Under the pieces are notes generated by a model, which searched no databases, was not told where the DNA came from, and worked only from the letters and a program-made list of their open reading frames with translations. Shown one piece after another: positions 1 to 5,174 of a stretch of DNA of 6,033 nt (the first letter of the stretch is position 1; each line of letters opens with the position of its first letter). Made by a program: the position numbers and the translations under genes. This stretch comes from Chloroflexota bacterium (GTDB taxonomy: Bacteria > Chloroflexota > Dehalococcoidia > UBA1127 > JACQUN01). Where the stretch lies: assembly GCA_016210285.1 (NCBI GenBank), contig JACQUN010000103.1:1-6033 (forward strand), in the 5' to 3' direction.

Positions 1-138
1 AAGAAGCTGGCTGAGAGCGGTCTATGGCGTGTTCGGGTGGGGCAATATAGGATCGTATATGCTATAGACGACAGGTTCCAACTGGTCACGACAGTAAAAG
101 TAGCCCGGCGCAGAGAGGATACCTATAAAGGGCTGTGA
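1..138 (+). CDS. RelE/ParE-family toxin, C-terminal part (5' end outside window)
   Basis: The frame is open from the first base to a TGA at 136-138 and gives 45 residues. The segment LWRVRVGQYRIVYAIDD, followed by LVTTVKVARRREDTYKGL, is the typical end of the RelE/ParE fold: a central beta-hairpin carrying the WRxRxGxYRxxY signature, then a last strand with an RRxxxY tail. Members of this family are toxins of type II toxin-antitoxin pairs. RelE types cut mRNA at the ribosome and ParE types poison gyrase; the fragment does not show which. The antitoxin is usually encoded next to the toxin, most often upstream, so it would lie outside the window. No antitoxin gene follows in the 98 bases after the stop. 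The gene converges with the nuclease-like gene at 237-989 and shares its lower GC. Family assignment is fairly safe; toxicity is inferred. Confidence 0.75.
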   Translation, partial: KKLAESGLWRVRVGQYRIVYAIDDRFQLVTTVKVARRREDTYKGL

Positions 139-236
139 GCTAAGCACCCATCGGGGCTAACAGCGCAGAGCGCGCTGCTGTGGGATATGATCAAGGTTCG
201 TCTAGTCGGAGCGCTCAAGCGTCACTAGGTCGTGCT

Positions 237-989
237 TTATGATCGACCCGAAGTTTGCGACCGAGCAGGCTTAACAGTCCACCTAGGTTCAGGCTCCATT
301 ATGAAATCCCGCCCATGCTTCAAGATCAGTATGCGTGGACTTCTCGTGTCTACACCAACGACTCTATAGATAGGGACACCGCTAAGGAGGCTATCATACG
401 ATTGTTGGCTCGACACTTTTAACTGGCTCCAGGCAATATTTAGCGCAGATGTGCCTTTGACTTCAACAAGTTGTTCCCTCCCGTCTTGGAAGACAACTTG
501 CAGGTCAGCTCCTTTGATGCCACCAACCATGACCTGAACATTCTGTCTATGTCTATCTTGCAGATTTTTCTTTACTATTTGGACCGCCTTGTTCGCTGTA
601 TTTCGTAGTTCCTGAATCCGTGTGAACTCTTGCTCAGTAAGGGACACCAGAACCTCCTCAAAGCCACTGCGCTCCGCAGAAGTTGAGGAAGGGGCTTCTC
701 GCTTGCTTGCTCTTCTATTTCCATGGGGCTTACGTGGCTGTTCCATTTGTCGAACGAATACGACCCGCCCTTCGGGAAAATCGACTGATTGCACCTTCCA
801 GCCAGCCTGCAGCCAAAAACGAGCGTAGTATCTTTTGTCGGCATTTGCCCAGAATGTCCTGTCTCTTTTCGCGGAAGGGGGTAGCTCTCGCTGCACTATT
901 CTCTCGATTTCGTTGAAGGAAAGAGGACAAGCATTCTGTGAAAATGGGAGCTGCGTGAGAAACCTTGTCAATTCCTCATAGGGAGACAT
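237..989 (-). CDS. DUF7662-like domain fused to PD-(D/E)xK nuclease-like domain
   Basis: This 250-residue protein has two domains. Residues 1-80 carry a pattern I recognise as DUF7662: YEELTRFL, LSFNEIERIV, LPPSA, FWAN, ARFWLQAGWKV and a final VVFVR. A basic, Ser-rich linker (about 82-108) follows. Residues 110-225 look like a PD-(D/E)xK nuclease core: helix 116-143, a strand with Asp162 in GADLQVV, then Glu176 and Lys178 in LVEVKGT. A later segment, SQQSYDSLLSGVPIYRV, resembles the DUF3883 type of this fold. The predicted activity is DNA cleavage, possibly of modified or foreign DNA; this is inference. The start is ATG at 987-989 with a GAGGT ribosome site seven bases away (997-1001). No methyltransferase or helicase partner is in view. 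GC is lower than in the genes to the right, suggesting transfer. The C-terminal tail (232-250) looks disordered. Confidence 0.72.
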   Translation of the reverse strand: MSPYEELTRFLTQLPFSQNACPLSFNEIERIVQRELPPSAKRDRTFWANADKRYYARFWLQAGWKVQSVDFPEGRVVFVRQMEQPRKPHGNRRASKREAPSSTSAERSGFEEVLVSLTEQEFTRIQELRNTANKAVQIVKKNLQDRHRQNVQVMVGGIKGADLQVVFQDGREQLVEVKGTSALNIAWSQLKVSSQQSYDSLLSGVPIYRVVGVDTRSPRILILKHGRDFIMEPEPRWTVKPARSQTSGRS

Positions 990-1040
990 TTCTATGACCT
1001 CATTCTTCGAACTTGAGCCTTTTTGTATCCACAGGATTGG

Positions 1041-1089
1041 AGAAAAAGAAAGCTCCCCGAGCAGGACTCCGAACCTGCAGCCCGGGAGC
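1041..1089 (-). terminator. Rho-independent terminator of the threonine aldolase gene
   Basis: Read on the minus strand, GCTCCC (1084-1089) pairs with GGGAGC (1052-1057). An inner GCAGG/CCTGC stem (1074-1078 with 1061-1065) closes an eight-base loop. The tract TTTCTTTTTCT follows directly (rc of 1041-1051). The stem is interrupted by an internal bulge. It sits about 30 bases past the ltaE stop and would separate ltaE from the nuclease-like gene downstream on the same strand. Confidence 0.6.
1052..1083 (-). other. tRNA-Asn 3'-end-like sequence (T-arm plus acceptor strand)
   Basis: On the minus strand this segment reads like the last 30-odd bases of a tRNA. It has a GCAGG-TTCGGAGT-CCTGC T-arm, then TCGGGGAGC as the acceptor 3' strand. 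From memory it matches the end of tRNA-Asn genes of the TCCCCGA acceptor class except for one extra G, which makes the T-loop eight bases instead of seven. No TCCCCGA partner strand or Asn anticodon arm lies upstream, so it is not a complete tRNA. It may be an attachment-site remnant or only a chance resemblance of the terminator stem. Confidence 0.35.
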
Positions 1090-1132
1090 GGTGCGAGAGA
1101 TTCCTCTCACCGTTGCCGCTCTATGGTAGAGC
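1089..1132. other. Two adjacent hairpins at the 3' end of the aldolase gene
   Basis: The first hairpin has CGGTG (1089-1093) and AGAG (1096-1099) pairing with CTCT (1104-1107) and CACCG (1108-1112), with a two-base bulge and an ATTC loop. The second is a perfect six-base stem, GCTCTA (1118-1123) with TAGAGC (1127-1132), and a three-base loop. It contains the ltaE stop codon (1121-1123). Neither is followed by a T tract on the minus strand. They probably act with the terminator just beyond as 3'-end structure. Confidence 0.4.
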
Positions 1133-2170
1133 AACCGGCGCCTCCCTGGCGGCTGCCTCCACCACGGCCAGGGCGTCGTCAACGTCCTGGGCGCTGACCC
1201 CGTAGTGGGTCACCATGCGGATGCGCGAGCCCCCCACGTAGGACCCCTTCACCCCCCGGGCATCCAGCCGTTTGAGGAAGTCCGGCGCGGGCCCACCCGT
1301 CCACTCGAAGATGACGATGTTGGTCTGGACGCGGCCCGGCTCCAGCCTGATCCCAGGGATGCGGGCGAGCCCGTGGGCCAGGCGGCGGGCGTTCTCGTGG
1401 TCCTCCGCCAGGCGATCAATCATAGTGCCCAGGGCCACAATCCCTGCGGCGGCGATGACCCCCACCTGCCGCATGCCCCCTCCCACCATCTTGCGCCACT
1501 TGCGGGCCCGCTGGACAAAGGCGGCGCTGCCGCAGAGGAGGGAGCCGATGGGGGCGCTGAGCCCCTTGGAGAGGCAGAAGGAGACGGAGTCTGCAGGGGC
1601 CGCCAGCCCCCTGGCAGGGACGCCCAGGTACACGGCGGCGTTGAAGATGCGGGCGCCATCCAGGTGGAGGGGGATGCCGTGGCGGCGTGCAACTTCAGCC
1701 ACAGCCCCGGTGTCCTCCGGAGTCAGCACCGCCCCGCTGCACCGGTTGTGGGTGTTCTCCAGGCAGACCAGGGTGGTAGGTGGGTAGTGAATGTTCTCCG
1801 GTCGGATGGCGGCCTCCACGGCGTGGGGGTCCATCATCCCCCGCTCGTCGTTGGGGACGGTGCGCAGCACCACCCCACCCAGGGCCGAGGCCCCACCTAC
1901 CTCGTTCCAGAACATATGGGCCTCGCTGCCCACGACGACCTCATCGCCTCGTCGGCACCAGCTCAGCACCGCCAGCAGGTTGCTCATGGTGCCGCTGGCG
2001 GTGAAGACCGCCGACTCTTTTCCCATGAGGTCAGCAGCCATCCGTTCTAGCCGCTGGACGGTGGGGTCCTCACCCCAGACGTCGTCGCCGCACTCGGCCT
2101 CAGCCATCGCCTTCCTCATGGCAGGCGTAGGCAGGGTCACCGTATCGCTGCGCAGGTCCACCACCTTCAT
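1121..2170 (-). CDS. ltaE: Low-specificity L-threonine aldolase (PLP enzyme)
   Basis: This 349-residue protein has the full length and motif order of cytoplasmic threonine aldolases, fold-type I PLP enzymes that split L-threonine and L-allo-threonine into glycine and acetaldehyde. It opens with VDLRSDTVTLPTPAMR. The phosphate-binding loop TASGTMSN is at 58-64, the ring-stacking His85 lies in SEAHMFWNEVGG, Asp171 and Arg174 are in LHLDGARIFNA, and Lys202 in FCLSKGLSAPIG is the Schiff-base lysine. The substrate-carboxylate Arg is expected in the RIRMVTHYG segment (316-324). No key residue is missing. The ATG at 2168-2170 has a strong AGGAGG site six bases away (2177-2182). It lies 98 bases downstream of the membrane protein gene on the same strand, so read-through is possible, but it has its own candidate -10. 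Its terminator region lies at 1041-1132. Confidence 0.95.
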   Translation of the reverse strand: MKVVDLRSDTVTLPTPAMRKAMAEAECGDDVWGEDPTVQRLERMAADLMGKESAVFTASGTMSNLLAVLSWCRRGDEVVVGSEAHMFWNEVGGASALGGVVLRTVPNDERGMMDPHAVEAAIRPENIHYPPTTLVCLENTHNRCSGAVLTPEDTGAVAEVARRHGIPLHLDGARIFNAAVYLGVPARGLAAPADSVSFCLSKGLSAPIGSLLCGSAAFVQRARKWRKMVGGGMRQVGVIAAAGIVALGTMIDRLAEDHENARRLAHGLARIPGIRLEPGRVQTNIVIFEWTGGPAPDFLKRLDARGVKGSYVGGSRIRMVTHYGVSAQDVDDALAVVEAAAREAPVALP

Positions 2171-2190
2171 GGCTCGCCTCCTGTGCCACT

Positions 2191-2196
2191 ATTCTA
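2191..2196 (-). promoter_or_regulatory. Candidate -10 element for ltaE
   Basis: The minus strand reads TAGAAT here, five of six matches to TATAAT. A transcript would begin roughly 20 bases before the aldolase ATG and would include its AGGAGG site. I see no convincing -35 hexamer at the expected distance. Confidence 0.35.
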
Positions 2197-2268
2197 GCAG
2201 GCGGCGGCATCCCCGGGAGAAGCCCCCTTGAAGAGAAGATGCGAGGCGCTCTCCCGAGATAGGCCCTG

Positions 2269-3642
2269 CTACTGCTCCGCGCCACCCTGGTCGGTCTTGG
2301 GAAGTGGGGCATCATCGGGTTGCCCAGGCTCCTCTGCCTGGGCAGCCCCAGGGAGCCTCCCCAGAAGGACGGGCAGCAGGAAGACCAGCCACCACCCGAT
2401 GTAGTAGCCTCCCATGTGGCTCTTCCAGAGCTGGGTGCCCAGGACCACGGCAGCAGAGAGGGCCAGGAGTCTGCCAGGCTCACGGCGGCCACGCCACGGC
2501 CAGAAGAAGAGCATCAGGACGAAGGCCAGGTAGGCAACTCCGAGGGGTCTTTGAAGCCAGCGGACCTCTGGGAACTGCCCCCACACCGACCAGGTACTCC
2601 ACGTGGGCGCCACCTCCTGGTACAGCAGGGTCTTCTCCAGGAAAAGCCTCAGACCATCCGCCTGAAAGAAGACCACCACGGAGCCCAGAAGAACAGCCAG
2701 GAGCGCCGCCGCCAGGAACAGCCAGCGCTGCCGGCCCTGGTAGTAGCCCGCCCAGAGAGGAAGGAGGAAGGCCGGGTAGAAGACCGCCGATGCCGCCAGC
2801 CCCAGGAAGGCGCCGCTGAGCCAGGGCCTCCCGACCCTGGCTACGGCCCACACCGACACGGCTGCCCCGGCGAGCTGCGCCAGGTTGCTGGACGCCGATC
2901 GAGAGCCGCTGTAAGGCAAAGTGACGTAGGCTACCGCCAGGGCCACCCCTGCCACCCACCCCGGATGCACCCAGCCGTCCTTCCCCCAGGAACGTCGAAG
3001 GGGTGCACCCCCTCCAACACCCCCATGTGGCCTCGGAGGGTTGAGGGGCTGGGTTTGCCCCAGGGCCAAGAGGCCAGCGATGGTGGCCAGGTCCAGCAGC
3101 AGCGCCACCAGCCGAGCGGCCAAGAGCGGCTCTCCGTTGGCATTGAGGGGCGACAGGGCTGCGAAAGGCACGACCATCACGTACAGGAAGGGCCCATAGG
3201 TATCGCCGCCGGAGAAATGGCCGTAGGGGGGTGTGCCGTGTTCCACGACCCAGCGGGCCCCGATGGCAGCCCAGCGTCCGCTATCGGCCACGGGCGCGGT
3301 GAAGGGCAGAGCGACGCGATAGAGGAGCAGAAGGGCAAGCAGCCCCAGGAGCAGGGAGTTCTGGTAGGGTGGGTGCCACACGGCTGGCCCGCCCCTGGCT
3401 ATCCAGAGGAGCCGCAGGAAGAAGTAGAGGAGCGGCAGGTAGTACAGAAGCATGCCGACCCGCAGATTCCACCACCAGGCCAGCTCGGCAGGGAGCCACG
3501 CCAGGAGGAGCACCCGGTCCAGATTCGCCAGGCTCCACGGACGCCGCCGGTCCAGAAAGAGCACCAGGAACAGGCCCGCCAGCACGATGTACACGGCGGG
3601 GCTCCTGGCATCCGGCAGGTAGTGTTGCAGGAGGTTGATCAC
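2269..3642 (-). CDS. Polytopic membrane protein, GT-C-type glycosyltransferase-like
   Basis: The protein has 457 residues from a GTG at 3640-3642. The open frame runs further upstream, but there it enters the divergent gene and is polar and low in quality; GTG is the first usual start codon after the intergenic promoter. An AGGGA five bases before it is a modest ribosome site. Many hydrophobic segments are visible, at about 16-30, 42-58, 63-82, 95-113, 148-164, 173-195, 228-243, 258-270, 275-298, 306-326, 366-382, 391-404 and 412-428. The first long loop holds Asp120, then VVEHGTPPYGHFSGGDTYG at 132-150 and a PF segment. This acidic-residue-plus-PY pattern is typical of GT-C enzymes, which use polyprenyl-phosphate sugars. 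A Gly/Pro-rich loop (198-228) looks inserted, and the tail is hydrophilic. Family and substrate are not certain; a DUF2029-like or unassigned membrane protein is possible. Confidence 0.7.
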   Translation of the reverse strand: MINLLQHYLPDARSPAVYIVLAGLFLVLFLDRRRPWSLANLDRVLLLAWLPAELAWWWNLRVGMLLYYLPLLYFFLRLLWIARGGPAVWHPPYQNSLLLGLLALLLLYRVALPFTAPVADSGRWAAIGARWVVEHGTPPYGHFSGGDTYGPFLYVMVVPFAALSPLNANGEPLLAARLVALLLDLATIAGLLALGQTQPLNPPRPHGGVGGGAPLRRSWGKDGWVHPGWVAGVALAVAYVTLPYSGSRSASSNLAQLAGAAVSVWAVARVGRPWLSGAFLGLAASAVFYPAFLLPLWAGYYQGRQRWLFLAAALLAVLLGSVVVFFQADGLRLFLEKTLLYQEVAPTWSTWSVWGQFPEVRWLQRPLGVAYLAFVLMLFFWPWRGRREPGRLLALSAAVVLGTQLWKSHMGGYYIGWWLVFLLPVLLGRLPGAAQAEEPGQPDDAPLPKTDQGGAEQ

Positions 3643-3795
3643 TCCCGTCCCTGACCTGGTGTTCCAGCCTGGACTCGCCCCCCCATCAGCGGCTTTTCGG
3701 GCATTGCCCCCCCAGATACTCCCGACGCCCCTGACACTGGCTGAACGAGGCGAGCGCCACGTCAGACCCTCTCTGGCCCCACCGAGGCTGCTGCC

Positions 3796-3803
3796 ATTAT
3801 AAT
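3796..3803. promoter_or_regulatory. Palindromic -10 between divergent glycosyltransferase genes
   Basis: ATTATAAT is its own reverse complement, so both strands contain a perfect TATAAT (+ 3798-3803, - 3796-3801). It is the only AT-rich spot in the GC-rich gap between the two genes. Symmetric -10 sequences are known to fire in both directions. No -35 match is visible on either side. Rightward RNA would begin at or next to the TTG at 3812; leftward RNA would have a leader of nearly 150 bases before the GTG at 3642. Confidence 0.45.
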
Positions 3804-3811
3804 GAGGCGTC

Positions 3812-5155
3812 TTGGCTACGCCTACGCGTCTCCTGCTGGCTGGGTTCGCCGTCCTGCACATCCTCCTTTTCACCATTGGTTTCCATGGGCCCCTCTACCC
3901 CCAAGAGGGCCCTGGGGATATTCCCCTGTATTTCTCCTGGGCTTCTCCGATCTTTGCGGGTCAGTACCCTTACCTTGATGTCGCCATCCCGTACCCGCCG
4001 CTGTCCCTGCTGGCCTTCTTGCCGCCTCGCCTGTTCACCGCCAGCCCAACGACCTACTGGCACTATTTCGTCCTGGAGATGGCGGTGCTGGACGTCCTGG
4101 TGCTGGCGCTCCTGGTGGCGGCCACCAACCTGCTGCGGCGCTCTGCTCCTCAGGTCCTGGCGTACTACACGCTGGCGGTCCTGGCCCTGGGCCCGGTGGC
4201 CGCCCAAAGGTTCGACCTGCTGCCCGCCACCCTCGTGCTGCTCTCCCTCGTCCTCTTCGCCAAGGGCTCCCACAGGCTCGCCTGGGCAGTGCTGGCCGCC
4301 GCCACCCTCGCCAAGCTGTACCCGCTGGTGGTGGCCCCCCTCTTTCTGCTTGTGCACCTCCGCGGCCGGAAGCCGCGAGCCGCAATAGAAGGGGTCGCGG
4401 TCTTTGCCGCTACTGCCCTGGTCCTCATCGCGCCCTTCCTCCTGCGCAGCCCGGGCGGGTTGTGGCACTCCCTTTCCTTTCAGCTCGGACGGGGGGTCCA
4501 TGCGGAGAGCACCTACGCCTCGGCCTTGATGGCAGGGTCCCTGCTGGGAGTGGGAAACATCACCGTTCCGTCCATCCAGTTCCCCTCCTATGGCGGATAC
4601 CGCGACATCGCAACAAGCATGGCCCCTCAGGTCGCAGCCCTGTCCACGGTCCTGGGTGTGGCCGTCCTGGGCGCAGTGTATCTCCTGTTCCTGCGCGAGC
4701 CGCTGCAGAAAAGGCAGGCCAGGACAGAGGCCCCCCCCACGGCACCCCCCACACCAGCAGCGCCAGCCTCTGTCGTGTCCTACGCCCTCCTGGCAATCCT
4801 GGCGTTTATCGTCACCTCCCGAATCCTGTCACCCCAGTTCCTGGTGTGGCTGGCGCCTCTGGTGGCGCTGATCCCCGGGCGCCGGGGGCTGGCCTTGCTG
4901 GCGATGTTCATGGCCGGCGGGGCTCTGACCCAGTACGTTTACCCCAGCCACTATGGGGAGCTGGCTGCCCTTGCTCCCAAGGCGGTCCTGGCCCTTCTGG
5001 TGCGCAACGCACTGCTGGTGGCCATGGCCGGTCTGCTGGTGGACTGGCGGGCAGTATGGGCCACGGGACATGATCGGCTACGTCTGCCGCGGCGCTCCCA
5101 GCGCCAGAGCGTGGCTGACACCCGCAAGCATTCGGACTATAATGATGCGCATTGA
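3812..5155 (+). CDS. GT87/DUF2029-like polyprenyl-sugar glycosyltransferase (GT-C)
   Basis: This 447-residue protein has about ten hydrophobic segments (for example 7-25, 84-104, 115-130, 136-150, 155-181, 193-211, 276-294, 322-336, 342-354, 357-372, 386-409). After the first segment the outer loop reads GDIPLYF with Asp36, then AGQYPYLDVAIPYPPLSLL at 49-67. This is the GT87-like D...G..PY...YPP pattern of mannosyltransferase-type GT-C proteins. RFDLLPA (133-139), AKLYPLV (167-173) and SRILSPQFLVWLAP (336-349) also fit. The likely role is adding a sugar from a lipid carrier to an envelope glycan or glycolipid; donor and acceptor are unknown. The start is TTG: an in-frame TGA at 3803-3805 closes the frame upstream, and no ATG comes before residue 90. 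GAGG at 3804-3807 is a close ribosome site. A Pro/Ala linker (307-319) contains a C8 tract. The basic tail holds the promoter of the next gene. Confidence 0.82.
   Translation: MATPTRLLLAGFAVLHILLFTIGFHGPLYPQEGPGDIPLYFSWASPIFAGQYPYLDVAIPYPPLSLLAFLPPRLFTASPTTYWHYFVLEMAVLDVLVLALLVAATNLLRRSAPQVLAYYTLAVLALGPVAAQRFDLLPATLVLLSLVLFAKGSHRLAWAVLAAATLAKLYPLVVAPLFLLVHLRGRKPRAAIEGVAVFAATALVLIAPFLLRSPGGLWHSLSFQLGRGVHAESTYASALMAGSLLGVGNITVPSIQFPSYGGYRDIATSMAPQVAALSTVLGVAVLGAVYLLFLREPLQKRQARTEAPPTAPPTPAAPASVVSYALLAILAFIVTSRILSPQFLVWLAPLVALIPGRRGLALLAMFMAGGALTQYVYPSHYGELAALAPKAVLALLVRNALLVAMAGLLVDWRAVWATGHDRLRLPRRSQRQSVADTRKHSDYNDAH
4731..4738 (+). repeat. C8 homopolymer inside the GT87-like gene
   Basis: Eight consecutive C bases span codons Ala307-Pro309, in a linker between membrane segments, with a C6 run shortly after. 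Slippage by one base would shift the frame and remove the last third of the protein. The tract itself is directly visible; any role in on/off switching is inference. Confidence 0.9.
5115..5143 (+). promoter_or_regulatory. Near-consensus sigma-70-type promoter for the PHP gene
   Basis: CTGACA (5115-5120, five of six to TTGACA) and TATAAT (5138-5143, perfect) are separated by exactly 17 bases. Transcription would begin near 5150, giving a leader of about 25 bases that includes the AAGGTGA site before the ATG at 5175. The whole promoter lies inside the last codons of the upstream GT87-like gene, so the PHP gene can be expressed without it. Confidence 0.72.
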
Positions 5156-5162
5156 TGATTCG

Positions 5163-5169
5163 AAGGTGA
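5163..5169 (+). promoter_or_regulatory. Ribosome binding site that fixes the PHP start
   Basis: AAGGTGA lies five bases before the ATG at 5175. Two in-frame ATG codons further up (5142 and 5145) overlap the -10 element and have no such site, so 5175 is preferred. The PHP core motif begins only a few residues later. Confidence 0.65.
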
Positions 5170-5174
5170 ACGGC

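Noticed and set aside
161..177. Hairpin CAGCGC/GCGCTG between the two convergent genes as a terminator.
   Set aside because: The stem is only six bases long with no T tract on either side; it could be chance.
1052..1132. A complete tRNA gene, since a D-arm-like GCTC-TATGG-TAGAGC (1118-1132) and a T-arm-like sequence (1061-1078) are both present.
   Set aside because: The D-arm-like part reads on the plus strand and the T-arm-like part on the minus strand. No acceptor partner or anticodon arm fits between them, and the D-arm-like bases overlap the end of the aldolase gene.
1205..2050. A long open frame on the plus strand opposite the aldolase gene.
   Set aside because: It is an antisense shadow in GC-rich DNA, with Gly/His/Pro-rich composition and no motif. 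The opposite strand encodes a complete, conserved enzyme.
2320..3654. A 444-codon plus-strand frame opposite the minus-strand membrane protein.
   Set aside because: It is rich in Gln, Pro, Gly and Glu, as expected of the complement of Leu-rich membrane codons, and shows no domain.
3643..3790. A riboswitch in the leader of the minus-strand GT-C-like gene (GCCGCTGATG and GGGCAATGCCC caught the eye, recalling the fluoride class).
   Set aside because: The conserved core of the fluoride class is not present and no other known class fits by eye.
3643..3876. An N-terminal extension of the minus-strand GT-C-like protein of 78 residues.
   Set aside because: It overlaps the divergent gene and its promoter, has no hydrophobic or family-like content and no ribosome site. 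The GTG at 3640-3642 directly precedes the first membrane segment.
4953..5174. A longer PHP protein starting inside the GT87-like gene.
   Set aside because: The extra residues are a frame-shifted reading of the membrane protein's end. The promoter and ribosome site point to 5175.
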